A DNA stretch of 64,000 nucleotides from Stutzerimonas stutzeri (GTDB taxonomy: Bacteria > Pseudomonadota > Gammaproteobacteria > Pseudomonadales > Pseudomonadaceae), in contig DDKB01000018.1 of the NCBI GenBank assembly GCA_002339675.1, forward strand, positions 1 to 64,000. Reading direction: 5' to 3'. The position numbers and the translations under genes were made by a program. Positions within the stretch are counted from its first letter, which is position 1; each line of letters opens with the position of its first letter. The notes under the pieces were generated by a model. That model made no database searches. It was not told where the DNA came from and saw nothing but the letters and a program-made list of their open reading frames with translations. Below are positions 34,341 to 45,609 of this stretch, one piece after another.

Positions 34341-35401
34341 CAGTCGAAACTCCTCAAGGCCAGTCCGCAGGCAATCATCAGCGACGGCGCATCGCTGGCC
34401 AGCGCACCCGCATTGACTTTGCTGCTCAACGCCATATCGGCAAACGGGTTGGCGACTAAAGTCTGGGTTCCGATTTTCTGCTGAATGAGCCGATCCAGGC
34501 CGGGAATCGAAGCGGTACCGCCAGCGAGCAGGATGTAGTCCACGTCATGGAACTGGCCGGCGGCGAAAAAAAACTGCAGCGAACGAGAAACTTGCTGAAC
34601 GACCGCTTCCTTGAACGGTTGCAACACTTCGCTGTCATAGTCATCCGGGAGCCCTCCTTGCTTTTTCGCCAACCCAGCTTCCTCCATCGAGAGGCCGTAG
34701 CGCCGCTGGATCTCCTCGGTGAGTTGACGGCCACCGAACAGCTGCTCTCGCGTATAAATAGTGCGACCGTTGTGCAGCACGCTCAGCGTGGTCATGGTGG
34801 CACCGATATCCACCAGCGCCACGGTCAATTCGTCATGCCCTGCGCCCAACTGAGGCGCCACCAAACCATAAGATCGCTCCAGCGCGTAGGCCTCGACGTC
34901 GACCACCTTCGCCGTCAGGCCTGCAAGCGCCAGCGCCGCCTCGCGGATTTCGACGTTCTCCTTGCGGCAGGCGGCGAGCAACACTTCGACGCGGCCAGGA
35001 GCGCGCGCAGGCCCCTGCACCTCGAAGTCGATCGCAACTTCTTCCAAAGGATAAGGAATGTACTGGTCGGCCTCGATCTTCAGCTGGTTCTCGAGATCGT
35101 CGTCACCCAGCCCGGCTTCCATCTCGATCGACTTGGTGATCACCGCCGAGCCCGACACTGCCACGGCTGCCGACTTGACGTTGGTTTTCGCTTTGACCAG
35201 CAACCGGCTCAGCGCGCTTCCGACACCCTCGAGCTCGGCGATATTCTTCTCCACCACGGCGTTCGGCGGCAGCGGCTCGACCGCGTACGACTCGACCCGA
35301 TAGCGGGAGCCTGAACGGCTTAATTCCAGCAGCTTGACGGAGGTCGAACTGATGTCGATCCCGAGCAGCGTGTTCGCTTTCTTAGTGAAGAGCCCTAGCA
35401 C
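34340..35401 (-). CDS. pilM: Type IV pilus ATPase-like protein PilM
   Basis: This actin-like cytoplasmic protein of 353 residues binds ATP and the PilN tail. It has the phosphate loops GIDISSTSVKLLELS (about 14-28) and LVDIGATMTTLSVL, and an adenosine motif LAGGTASIPGLD. The start is a GTG at 35401, giving the usual opening VLGLFTKKANTLLG. It is the first gene of the pil operon, divergent from mrcA/ponA across 184 bp. Confidence 0.96.
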   Translation of the reverse strand: MLGLFTKKANTLLGIDISSTSVKLLELSRSGSRYRVESYAVEPLPPNAVVEKNIAELEGVGSALSRLLVKAKTNVKSAAVAVSGSAVITKSIEMEAGLGDDDLENQLKIEADQYIPYPLEEVAIDFEVQGPARAPGRVEVLLAACRKENVEIREAALALAGLTAKVVDVEAYALERSYGLVAPQLGAGHDELTVALVDIGATMTTLSVLHNGRTIYTREQLFGGRQLTEEIQRRYGLSMEEAGLAKKQGGLPDDYDSEVLQPFKEAVVQQVSRSLQFFFAAGQFHDVDYILLAGGTASIPGLDRLIQQKIGTQTLVANPFADMALSSKVNAGALASDAPSLMIACGLALRSFD

Positions 35402-35507
35402 GGCCGTTTTCCTATCTTTATCCGCAACTTACGGATTAATTATGTTCGTCGGCATTAGATAACAGCCTTGACAGAAGCGCAAATGGCTCCCCAGCAAAAA
35501 AACCGCT

Positions 35508-35513
35508 TATAAT
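35508..35513 (+). promoter_or_regulatory. Candidate -10 element for mrcA
   Basis: A perfect TATAAT lies 72 bp before the mrcA start. The best -35 at normal spacing (TGGCTC, 18 bp upstream) is poor, and a perfect TTGACA at 35468 is too far away to pair with it. The divergent mrcA-pilM region is the only place for both promoters. Confidence 0.4.
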
Positions 35514-35585
35514 GTGAACGGTTTTTCCTTTCAGCATCGTCTGTCGCCTTCGTCCCTTTTCCCACCCTGGATTCCACAAACCCCG

Positions 35586-38024
35586 ATGCGTTTTCTGAAG
35601 TTTTTCCTGTGGTCGTGCCTGGCTGTTTTCTGCGGACTTCTGCTCAGTCTCAGTGGCGCGTTTCTCTACCTCAGCCCGACCCTCCCCTCAGTCGATTCGC
35701 TGCGCAGCATTCAGCTACAGATACCGCTGCGCGTCTACAGCCACGACGGCAAGCTGATCGCCGAATATGGCGAGATGCGCCGCTCGCCGATCGGGTTCGA
35801 TGCGATACCCAAGGATTTCATTGGCGCTCTGCTGGCCGCTGAAGACGACAACTTTGCGAATCATTATGGCGTCGAAGTCTCCAGCCTGATGCGCGCTGCC
35901 ACGCAATTATTGAAAACCGGCCAGATCCAGACGGGCGGCAGCACCATCACGATGCAGGTCGCGAAGAACTACTTCCTCACCAGCGAGCGCAGCTTTTCTC
36001 GCAAGATCAGCGAGATTCTCTTGGCGCTGCAGATCGAGAGAGAACTGAGCAAGGACGAAATTCTCGAGCTGTACGTCAACAAGATCTACCTCGGCAATCG
36101 CGCATACGGCATCGAGGCGGCTTCGCAGGTGTATTACGGCAAGCCCATCGGCGACCTCAACCTGGCGCAGATGGCCATGATCGCAGGCCTGCCGAAAGCG
36201 CCCTCGGCATTCAACCCACTGGCCAATCCGGAGCGCGCCAAGGAACGACGCGACTGGATCCTTGGCCGCATGTACCGCCTCGGCAAGATCGACGAGGCCC
36301 GCTACAAGTCCGCGCTCGCCGAGCCGGTAGACGCGACCTACCATGGCTCCTCGCCGGAACTGGATGCACCCTATATCGCCGAAATGGCTCGCGCGGAGCT
36401 GGTCGGCCGTTTCGGCAGTGCGGCCTACACGGACGGCTTCCGCGTCTATACCACGACTACGAGTGATCGCCAGAATGCCGCCAACCAGGCACTGACCGAT
36501 GGCCTGATCGAATATGACCAACGCCACGGCTATCGCGGCCCCGAAGCCAGGTTGGCCGGCACGGACCCAAAGGCCTGGCTGGGTGAACTGGCTCGTTTTC
36601 GCAATCAATCTGGACTGATGCCAGCAGTGGTCCAGCGCGTGAAGCAAGACTCGATAGACGTGCTCCTACGCGATGGCAACGAGCACAGCGTCAGCTGGGA
36701 CAGCATGAAATGGGCGCGACCGTTCATTAATACCAACAGCATGGGGCCACGGCCCAGGACGCCCGGGGACGTCGTGAAACCCGGAGACGTGGTCCGCATC
36801 CGACTGACCGAGGACAAGGCCGAATTCGTCCAGATCCCCCAGGCCCAGGGCGCCCTGGTCTCACTTGATCCAAACGATGGCTCGATCGAAGCCCTGACCG
36901 GCGGCTTTTCGTTCGGCCAGAGCAACTACAACCGCGCTATTCAGGCCAAGCGGCAACCGGGCTCTAGCTTCAAACCGTTCGTCTACAGCGCAGCCCTCGA
37001 TGCGGGCTACACCCCGGCCACGCTCGTCAACGACTCCCCCATCGTCTTCGATGACGGCGGCGATCGTGTCTGGCGCCCGAAAAACGACAACAACACCTTC
37101 CTCGGCCCAATTCGCTTGCGCGAAGCGCTCTACAAGTCGCGCAACCTGGTGTCGATCCGCCTGCTGCGCACCATTGGCATTCCATACACCCTCGAGTACG
37201 TCGAGCGATTCGGCTTCAAGGCCGAAGACCTTCCCGCGAATCTTTCTCTGGCGCTGGGGACCGCGACCCTGACGCCAATGGAGATCGCCTCGGGTTGGAC
37301 CGCGTTCGCCAACGGCGGCTACCGGATCGAGCCCTACCTGGTAGAGCGGATCGAGGACCGCGACGGCAATCCGGTATTCGAAGCGAATCCCACCCGCGTT
37401 CCCGAGCAAGATGCAGCAGGCGAGACCGAGGATGGCGAAGCGACAACGACCGCCTTTGCCCAGGGGGACTCACGCATAACGGCCTCGGACGTCAACGAAC
37501 AAGCCCCCCGATATGCGCAACGCATCATTGACGAACGCACTGCGTACATCATGACCAGCATGCTGCAGGACGTGATCAAGCGCGGCACCGGTCGCAGGGC
37601 GCTGGCGATGGGCCGCGGCGACATCGCGGGCAAGACCGGAACCACCAACGAGTCGAAGGACAGCTGGTTCTCCGGCTACAACGCCGACATCGTCACCACC
37701 GTCTGGACTGGCTTCGACCAGCCGCAGAGCCTCGGCCGCAACGAGTATGGCGGAACGGTCGCGCTACCGATCTGGATGAAATACATGGGGGCCGTGCTCG
37801 AGGGTACGCCCGAACACGCGCCAGCCGAGCCGGAAGGCATTCTCACCCTGCGCATCGATCCGAAAAGCGGACGGGCCGCCTCGCCCGGCACGCCTGATGC
37901 CTATTTCGAGGTGTTCCGCAGCGAGGATTCTCCGCCGGGCATGGACGATGACCTGACGCCCGGTTCCAGCATTCCGGACAGTCCATTGCCAGCCGGTGAA
38001 GCAGCGCCCATCGACCTGTTCTGA
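35586..38024 (+). CDS. mrcA: Penicillin-binding protein 1A (bifunctional peptidoglycan synthase)
   Basis: This class A PBP of 812 residues, also called PonA, polymerises and cross-links peptidoglycan. A membrane anchor lies at about 5-29. The transglycosylase domain has EDDNFANHYGVE with its catalytic Glu, and GGSTITMQVAKN. An OB-like insert follows. The transpeptidase domain has the active Ser in PGSSFKPF, the SRN motif and KTGTT. The ATG at 35586 gives the family opening MRFLKFF; an earlier in-frame ATG lies next to the -10 element and is unlikely. Lying opposite pilM is the arrangement known in Pseudomonas. Confidence 0.95.
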   Translation: MRFLKFFLWSCLAVFCGLLLSLSGAFLYLSPTLPSVDSLRSIQLQIPLRVYSHDGKLIAEYGEMRRSPIGFDAIPKDFIGALLAAEDDNFANHYGVEVSSLMRAATQLLKTGQIQTGGSTITMQVAKNYFLTSERSFSRKISEILLALQIERELSKDEILELYVNKIYLGNRAYGIEAASQVYYGKPIGDLNLAQMAMIAGLPKAPSAFNPLANPERAKERRDWILGRMYRLGKIDEARYKSALAEPVDATYHGSSPELDAPYIAEMARAELVGRFGSAAYTDGFRVYTTTTSDRQNAANQALTDGLIEYDQRHGYRGPEARLAGTDPKAWLGELARFRNQSGLMPAVVQRVKQDSIDVLLRDGNEHSVSWDSMKWARPFINTNSMGPRPRTPGDVVKPGDVVRIRLTEDKAEFVQIPQAQGALVSLDPNDGSIEALTGGFSFGQSNYNRAIQAKRQPGSSFKPFVYSAALDAGYTPATLVNDSPIVFDDGGDRVWRPKNDNNTFLGPIRLREALYKSRNLVSIRLLRTIGIPYTLEYVERFGFKAEDLPANLSLALGTATLTPMEIASGWTAFANGGYRIEPYLVERIEDRDGNPVFEANPTRVPEQDAAGETEDGEATTTAFAQGDSRITASDVNEQAPRYAQRIIDERTAYIMTSMLQDVIKRGTGRRALAMGRGDIAGKTGTTNESKDSWFSGYNADIVTTVWTGFDQPQSLGRNEYGGTVALPIWMKYMGAVLEGTPEHAPAEPEGILTLRIDPKSGRAASPGTPDAYFEVFRSEDSPPGMDDDLTPGSSIPDSPLPAGEAAPIDLF

Positions 38025-38070
38025 AGCGAACGGACCCTCGCGGCAAGTCTTGGCAATACCCGATCGGAAT

Positions 38071-38106
38071 GAAAAAAAGAACCCCGGCACAGGCCGGGGT
38101 TTTTTT
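38071..38106. terminator. Bidirectional intrinsic terminator between mrcA and maeB
   Basis: An 8 bp GC-rich stem (ACCCCGGC, loop ACAG, GCCGGGGT) is flanked by an A run on the left and a run of seven T on the right. It serves the convergent mrcA and maeB genes. Confidence 0.93.
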
Positions 38107-38142
38107 GTCGTGTCGCCTCGGGAGGGCCAAGGGCCTGCGCGG

Positions 38143-39411
38143 TCAGCTGTTGAACACGTCGTCCACCGATTTCAACGGATAGTTCGTCGGGTACGGCAAG
38201 GTCGCCACGCCGCTGGCAATCGCCGCCTTGGCCACCGCATCCGACACCAGGGTGATCAGGCGCGGATCCATCGGCTTTGGAATGATGTACTCACGCCCGA
38301 ATTCCAGGTGATCGACGCCGTAAGCCGTCGCCACTTCAGCCGGCACCGGCAGCTTGGCGAGCTCGCGCAGCGCCTGAGCGGCAGCGATCTTCATCTCTTC
38401 GTTGATACGCTTGGCCCGCACGTCCAGGGCGCCTCGGAAGATGAACGGGAAGCCCAGAACATTGTTGACCTGGTTCGGGTAGTCCGAACGTCCGGTAGCC
38501 ATGATCACGTCCGAACGGGTGGCGTGAGCCAGCTCCGGGCTGATTTCCGGATCTGGATTGGAACAGGCGAACACCACCGGGTTGGCAGCCATGCGCTTGA
38601 GCCCTTCGGCGCTCAACAGGTTGGCACCGGACAAGCCGACGAAGACGTCCGCGCCGTCGAGCGCATCGTCGAGGGTCCGCTTGCCGGTTTCGTGGGCGAA
38701 AATCGCCTTGTACTGGTTCAGGTCGTCACGCCCGGCGTGAATCACGCCCTTGCGGTCGATCATGAAGATGTTTTCGATCTTGGCGCCCATGCTGACCAGC
38801 AACTTCATGCAGGAAGTCGCCGCCGCGCCCGCACCCAGGCAGACGATCTTCGCCTCTTCCAGGGTCTTGCCAGCGATTTCCAGAGCGTTGAGCATGCCCG
38901 CCGCGGTCACGATTGCGGTGCCGTGCTGGTCGTCATGGAATACCGGGATGTCGCACTGCTCGATCAGCGCCCGCTCGATCTCGAAGCACTCAGGCGCCTT
39001 GATGTCTTCCAGGTTGATGCCGCCGAAGGTGATGGAGATGCGCTTGACCGTATCGATGAAGGCCTGCGGGCTCTCGGCATCCACCTCAATGTCGAACACA
39101 TCGACACCGGCGAAGCGCTTGAACAGGACACCCTTGCCTTCCATTACCGGCTTGGAAGCCAGGGGACCGAGGTTGCCCAGGCCAAGGATCGCCGTGCCAT
39201 CGGAAATCACCGCGACCAGATTGCCCTTGCCCGTGTAGCGGTAGGCCAGCTCCGGATCACGACCGATTTCCCGAACCGGCTCGGCCACGCCCGGGCTGTA
39301 GGCCAGGGAGAGATCGCGCGCGGTGGAGGTTGGCTTGGTCAGCTCGACGCTCAGCTTTCCCGGACGAGGGTGGGAGTGATAGTTGAGCGCGGCGGTTTTC
39401 AGGTCAGTCAT
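38143..39411 (-). CDS. maeB: Malic enzyme (short form, NAD(P)-dependent)
   Basis: This cytoplasmic enzyme of 422 residues decarboxylates malate to pyruvate. The malic domain (about 1-160) has SLAYSPGVAEPVREI and the metal-binding FHDDQHGTA; the NAD(P) domain follows with IVCLGAGAAATS. The C-terminal phosphotransacetylase domain of long MaeB proteins is absent, so regulation by acetyl-CoA through that domain is not expected. The ATG at 39411 is chosen over an earlier one because it gives the conserved MTDLKTAALNYHS start. It is monocistronic. Confidence 0.93.
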   Translation of the reverse strand: MTDLKTAALNYHSHPRPGKLSVELTKPTSTARDLSLAYSPGVAEPVREIGRDPELAYRYTGKGNLVAVISDGTAILGLGNLGPLASKPVMEGKGVLFKRFAGVDVFDIEVDAESPQAFIDTVKRISITFGGINLEDIKAPECFEIERALIEQCDIPVFHDDQHGTAIVTAAGMLNALEIAGKTLEEAKIVCLGAGAAATSCMKLLVSMGAKIENIFMIDRKGVIHAGRDDLNQYKAIFAHETGKRTLDDALDGADVFVGLSGANLLSAEGLKRMAANPVVFACSNPDPEISPELAHATRSDVIMATGRSDYPNQVNNVLGFPFIFRGALDVRAKRINEEMKIAAAQALRELAKLPVPAEVATAYGVDHLEFGREYIIPKPMDPRLITLVSDAVAKAAIASGVATLPYPTNYPLKSVDDVFNS

Positions 39412-39575
39412 GAGGCATTTCCGCTTTATTTTACTGGGACAGACAGGGGGCCGAGCATACGCCAAGACCCGGCGCCGTCACAAGCGAGCAGGAAACGTGA
39501 CTGTCAAGGGCTGAGTCTACGACTTTAAGCGCAGATGCTCGCCGGACTCGCTCACCCCGACGGCCGGCCCCCGCC

Positions 39576-40367
39576 TCAAGGCGCGAGTGCGAGCATGGAG
39601 GGGTGTGTCAGTTTCAACAGCCAGCGGGCCTGGCGCGCCGCGACCCGGCCCTTGCGGTCGATGATCCAGCCACGGGCTTCGATCGTCCGACCGGGCAGGT
39701 CGGCCAACGCGGCACCGAATGCGGCCGCAGCTGCCGCCGGGATCTGGACTACTAATGGACCCTGCAGCTCCAGCCAAACACCGCCGCGATTGGTCTCAAC
39801 ACGCTCGACACGGGCTCTGACCAGAGCAAAGCCAGCACGGCGTATGCGTGCGGCATCGTGCACCGGCGACTGTTTCCACACCCCCCTGCCGGCGCGGCGC
39901 GCCTGGCGCTCCACCGCCAGATGGCAGTCGGCAAGCGCCGTGTTTGGCGCAAGGGCAACGAAGAACCCCACCCCATCAGCCAGCATCGCGGCCTCGAGGT
40001 TGTCACCACGCGCGTCGAAAGCATGGGCAAGCAGGCGCCCGTAGTGATCCCGCGCCTGTGCGCCGGGGCGTAGCCCCACCCGCCCTCCATTGCGATCGAC
40101 GAGGGCCTGCAGGCGGTCCTTGGCAGCCCGCGCGAAGGGCTCTGCGCGGCGACCATCGTGGGCGAGCTCCGGCGCGTTCAGGCCGATCAGGCGCACACGA
40201 CGCCCATCGGCCAGGTGCAGGGTGTCGCCGTCGACCACGCGTCCCACCGCAACCTGCCGCAGCGCCTGGCCGCTGGAACACAGCGCCTGCGCCTGGAGGC
40301 TGAGCAGCACACAAACAAAAAAGGCGCCCACCCGGGACGCCTTTTCTATGCGCTTGGAAAACCTCAA
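39576..40367 (-). CDS. Secreted staphylococcal-nuclease-like protein
   Basis: This 263-residue thermonuclease-family protein has VVDGDTLHLADGRRVRLIGLNAPE (split here as VVDGDTLHL and VRLIGLNAPE), whose Asp and Arg are the SNase metal and catalytic sites, followed by DHYGRLLAHAF. A signal peptide is seen only if translation begins at the TTG at 40367 (residues KRIEKASR, then VGAFFVCVLLSL, then QAQA). A GTG at 40331 would give a clipped signal. Either start lies at or just before the terminator hairpin that follows rpmE, so expression may depend on read-through. Substrate and role are unknown. Confidence 0.75.
   Translation of the reverse strand: MRFSKRIEKASRVGAFFVCVLLSLQAQALCSSGQALRQVAVGRVVDGDTLHLADGRRVRLIGLNAPELAHDGRRAEPFARAAKDRLQALVDRNGGRVGLRPGAQARDHYGRLLAHAFDARGDNLEAAMLADGVGFFVALAPNTALADCHLAVERQARRAGRGVWKQSPVHDAARIRRAGFALVRARVERVETNRGGVWLELQGPLVVQIPAAAAAAFGAALADLPGRTIEARGWIIDRKGRVAARQARWLLKLTHPSMLALAP
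40316..40346 (-). terminator. Intrinsic terminator after rpmE, inside the start of the nuclease gene
   Basis: On the minus strand AAGGCGTCCC pairs with GGGCGCCTT (one bulge) and is followed by TTTTTTGTTTG. It lies 45-75 bp after rpmE and overlaps the first codons of the nuclease gene. Confidence 0.7.
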
Positions 40368-40390
40368 GGGGCTCTCGTCGCGACAGCCGC

Positions 40391-40603
40391 TTACTTGGCG
40401 CCGAAGACACCGAAACGCTGCTTGAAGCGGTCGATACGGCCGCCGGTATCCAGCACCTTCTGCTTGCCGGTATAGAACGGGTGGCACTCGGAGCAGACGT
40501 CGATGCTCAGGTTCTTGGCCAGCGTGGAGCGGGTCTTGATGACGTTGCCGCAGCTGCAAGTGGCTTCGATTTCAACGTAGTTCGGATGAATATCGGCTTT
40601 CAT
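40391..40603 (-). CDS. rpmE: Ribosomal protein L31 (zinc-binding form)
   Basis: This 70-residue protein of the large ribosomal subunit has Cys residues at 16, 18, 37 and 40 (CSCGN and CSECH), which bind zinc. It is therefore the C+ form rather than the zinc-independent paralogue used under zinc shortage. Family residues HPFYTGKQK are present. It is transcribed divergently from priA. Confidence 0.97.
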   Translation of the reverse strand: MKADIHPNYVEIEATCSCGNVIKTRSTLAKNLSIDVCSECHPFYTGKQKVLDTGGRIDRFKQRFGVFGAK

Positions 40604-40670
40604 GGAATGAATCCTCTGGTCTGTGTGCCGCCACCCGACCCGATGTCGAGTACCGCACGGAAGGGTGCGA

Positions 40671-40698
40671 ATAATACCAGAGCCCCACCCTGATGCAA
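40671..40698 (-). promoter_or_regulatory. Predicted sigma-70 promoter of rpmE
   Basis: Read on the minus strand, TTGCAT (40693-40698) and TATTAT (40671-40676) are 16 bp apart, about 70 bp upstream of the rpmE start. Found by eye. Confidence 0.5.
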
Positions 40699-40789
40699 GG
40701 GCGGCCGACCATCGGCGAAAGGCCGGTCGCAGCAGACCTGCAAGTAGCCGGATCGTTTAAGATCGGCGCTCGCCGCCAAGGAATCCCGC

Positions 40790-43012
<2,223 letters not shown>

Positions 43013-43056
43013 GGCACGTCCACCATACCCCGCGCACGACCAAGGCGCCTTAAGCC

Positions 43057-43086
43057 TTGAAGGTTCGACCCTCGGGCACCGATAAT
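43057..43086 (+). promoter_or_regulatory. Predicted sigma-70 promoter of argS
   Basis: TTGAAG (43057-43062) and GATAAT (43081-43086) are 18 bp apart and lie 41 bp before the argS start. Found by eye. Confidence 0.45.
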
Positions 43087-43127
43087 GCCGAGTTTTCGAC
43101 CAAAGCCTTCGGCCGACCGAGCACACC

Positions 43128-44867
43128 ATGAAAGACAGCATTCGCCACTTGATCCAGCAAGCCCTGGCCCGCCTCACTGCCGAGGGCGTGCTGCCGGAGG
43201 GGTTGAACCCGAGCATCCAGGTGGAGAACACTCGCGACAAGGCGCATGGCGACTTCGCCAGCAACATCGCCATGATGCTGGCCAAGCCTGCCGGCCTGAA
43301 GCCCCGCGAGCTCGCCCAACAGCTGATCGAGGCAATGCCGTCCGACCCGTCGGTCAGCCAAGTGCAGATCGCCGGACCGGGGTTCTTGAACTTCTTTCAG
43401 AACAGCGCCGCGCTGGCAGAACGACTCGACGCAGCCCTGACCGAGGCGCGACTGGGTGTCACCAAGGCCGGCCCGCCGCAGCGCGTGGTGGTCGACCTTT
43501 CCTCGCCGAACCTGGCCAAGGAAATGCACGTTGGCCATTTGCGCTCGACCATCATCGGCGATGCGGTGGCGCGCGTGCTCGAATTTCTCGGTGACGAGGT
43601 AATTCGCCAGAACCATGTCGGCGACTGGGGCACCCAGTTCGGCATGCTGCTGGCGTATCTTGAGGAAAACCCGGCCGCGGCGGAAACCGAGCTGTCCGAC
43701 CTCGAGCAGTTCTACCGCGCCGCAAAGCAGCGTTTCGACGAATCCGAGGCATTCGCCGAGCGCGCCCGGGAGCTGGTGGTCAAGCTGCAGGCCGGCGACG
43801 CCAACTGCCTGAGCCTGTGGACGCGCTTCAACGAGATATCCCTGTCCCACTGCCAGACGGTCTACGACCGCCTTAACGTCCGCCTCACACCCGACGATGT
43901 CAAAGGCGAAAGCGCCTACAACGCGGACCTGCCGGACATCGTCGCGGCTTTGGCCGGCAAGGGCCTGCTGAGCGAAAGCGACGGCGCGCAGTGCGTCTTT
44001 CTCGACGAATTCCGCAACGCCGAAGGCAATCCGCTGCCGGTTATCGTACAAAAGGCCGGCGGCGGCTATCTGTACGCCACCACCGACCTGGCCTCGATGC
44101 GTTATCGCAGCCAGCAGCTCAAGGCTGATCGCGCCCTCTACTTTGTCGACCAGCGCCAGGCACTGCACTTCCAGATGGCTTTCGAGGTGGCGCGCCGGGC
44201 TGGTTTCGTGGCGCCGGACATGCAGCTCGAACACATGGGCTTCGGCACCATGAATGGCGCTGATGGCCGCCCGTTCAAGACCCGCGACGGCGGCACCGTG
44301 AAGCTGGTGGACCTGCTCGACGAGGCCGAGCAGCGTGCCTACAACCTGGTCAAGGGCAAGAACCCGGACCTCGACGAAGCCGAACTGCGGCACATCGCCC
44401 GCGCGGTCGGCATCGGCGCGGTGAAGTACGCGGACCTGTCCAAGCACCGCACCAGCGACTACAGCTTCAACTTCGAGCTAATGCTCAGTTTTGACGGCAA
44501 CACCGCGCCGTACCTGCTGTACGCCTATACCCGTGTGGTCAGCGTGTTTCGCAGGCTGGGTACCGGCATGGAGGGCCTGCCGGGCGAGATCCGCCTGGAG
44601 GCCGAACAGGAACAGGCGCTGGGGGCCAAGCTCGCGCAGTTCGGCGAGGTGCTGAACAACGTAGGCGACAAGGGCGTTCCCCATGTTCTGTGCAGCTACC
44701 TGTACGACCTGGCTGGGCTGTTTTCCAGCTTCTACGAGCACTGCCCGATTCTGTCAGCCGAGAACGAGGCGCAGAAGCACAGCCGCCTGCGCCTGGCCGC
44801 GCTGACTGGCCGCACGCTCAAGCAAGGGCTGGAACTGCTGGGCCTGGAAACCCTGGAGCGGATGTAA
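43128..44867 (+). CDS. argS: Arginyl-tRNA synthetase
   Basis: This class I aminoacyl-tRNA synthetase of 579 residues attaches arginine to its tRNA. The HIGH-type motif is HVGHLRS (about 132-138) after SSPNLAKEM, and GDWGTQFG follows. As is usual in ArgRS, a canonical KMSKS is absent; the segment FKTRDGGTVKL takes its place. The C-terminal DALR anticodon domain is present. The next gene starts directly after its stop. Confidence 0.97.
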   Translation: MKDSIRHLIQQALARLTAEGVLPEGLNPSIQVENTRDKAHGDFASNIAMMLAKPAGLKPRELAQQLIEAMPSDPSVSQVQIAGPGFLNFFQNSAALAERLDAALTEARLGVTKAGPPQRVVVDLSSPNLAKEMHVGHLRSTIIGDAVARVLEFLGDEVIRQNHVGDWGTQFGMLLAYLEENPAAAETELSDLEQFYRAAKQRFDESEAFAERARELVVKLQAGDANCLSLWTRFNEISLSHCQTVYDRLNVRLTPDDVKGESAYNADLPDIVAALAGKGLLSESDGAQCVFLDEFRNAEGNPLPVIVQKAGGGYLYATTDLASMRYRSQQLKADRALYFVDQRQALHFQMAFEVARRAGFVAPDMQLEHMGFGTMNGADGRPFKTRDGGTVKLVDLLDEAEQRAYNLVKGKNPDLDEAELRHIARAVGIGAVKYADLSKHRTSDYSFNFELMLSFDGNTAPYLLYAYTRVVSVFRRLGTGMEGLPGEIRLEAEQEQALGAKLAQFGEVLNNVGDKGVPHVLCSYLYDLAGLFSSFYEHCPILSAENEAQKHSRLRLAALTGRTLKQGLELLGLETLERM

Positions 44868-45536
44868 GTGGCCACGCGAAAGAAACCCGCGCCCAAGCGC
44901 GGCGCTAGCCGCTATCAGGCCCCGGCGAAAAAACCGGTCCCCGGCTGGATCTGGCTGGTCTGCGGACTGGTAATCGGCGGCTTCATTACCTTTTTGATGA
45001 ACCTGGAGCCAGGCGGCGACGAGATCAGACGGGACAAGGAGACTGCCAAGGCAAAGGCGCCACCGAAGCGTCCGGTGCCGAGCGATGGCCAGGCGGTGAA
45101 GCCCAAGTACGATTTCTATACCCTGCTGCCCGAATCCGAAGTGATCCTGCCGCCCGAGGCGCCCAAGCCCGAAGCACCGCAGACGCCAGCAGCCACGCCC
45201 GAAGAAGCGGCCAAGCTCGACGCCGCGCGCGCCGAGGCGGCGCTGAACGGCCAGGTCCCGCCACCGCCTCCGCCGACCGTGGCGAAGGCCCCCGTCACGC
45301 AGTTCTTTCTTCAGGCCGGCTCGTTCCGGCAGAAGCCCGAAGCGGAGAAGGTTCGCGCGCAGATCATCCTGCTCGGCCAAGACGTACGGGTGGAGAACGT
45401 CACCGTGCGTGACGAAGTCTGGTATCGCGTGCTGGTGGGGCCCTACCTCGACCGCGAGCAGCTTGGCAAGGCCCAGAAAACCCTGTCGGCTAGCGGCTAC
45501 AGCAACCTGCTCCTGCAGCAGCGCCAGGTCCGCTGA
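44868..45536 (+). CDS. SPOR-domain inner-membrane protein (FtsN-like position)
   Basis: This 222-residue bitopic protein has a basic cytoplasmic tail (KKPAPKRGASR), a membrane helix near 29-47 (IWLVCGLVIGGFITFLM), a Pro/Ala-rich linker, and a C-terminal SPOR domain (about 145-220, FFLQAGSFRQKPEAEKVR). FtsN-like proteins share this layout and commonly lie after argS in Pseudomonas, so a role in cell division is likely. It begins with a GTG immediately after the argS TAA. Confidence 0.88.
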   Translation: MATRKKPAPKRGASRYQAPAKKPVPGWIWLVCGLVIGGFITFLMNLEPGGDEIRRDKETAKAKAPPKRPVPSDGQAVKPKYDFYTLLPESEVILPPEAPKPEAPQTPAATPEEAAKLDAARAEAALNGQVPPPPPPTVAKAPVTQFFLQAGSFRQKPEAEKVRAQIILLGQDVRVENVTVRDEVWYRVLVGPYLDREQLGKAQKTLSASGYSNLLLQQRQVR

Positions 45537-45588
45537 GCGCGACCTGACACTGGCGGGCCCGCCTCGAGCACGCGTCGATCACAGACAA

Positions 45589-45609
45589 TGACGGGTTTTT
45601 AGCCCGTCA
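45589..45609. repeat. Inverted repeat at the junction of two chromosomal blocks
   Basis: TGACGGG and CCCGTCA flank the 7-base loop TTTTTAG. The right arm contains the stop codon of the reductase gene. There is no U run after the stem on either strand, so terminator function for the convergent genes is uncertain. Confidence 0.5.

Noticed and set aside
35468..35473. TTGACA as the -35 of mrcA
   Set aside because: It is 34 bp from the TATAAT, too far for a sigma-70 promoter, and no -10 lies at 16-18 bp.
45589..45609. Inverted repeat as an intrinsic terminator for the convergent genes
   Set aside because: The T run is in the loop, and no U tract follows the stem on either strand. It was listed only as a repeat.
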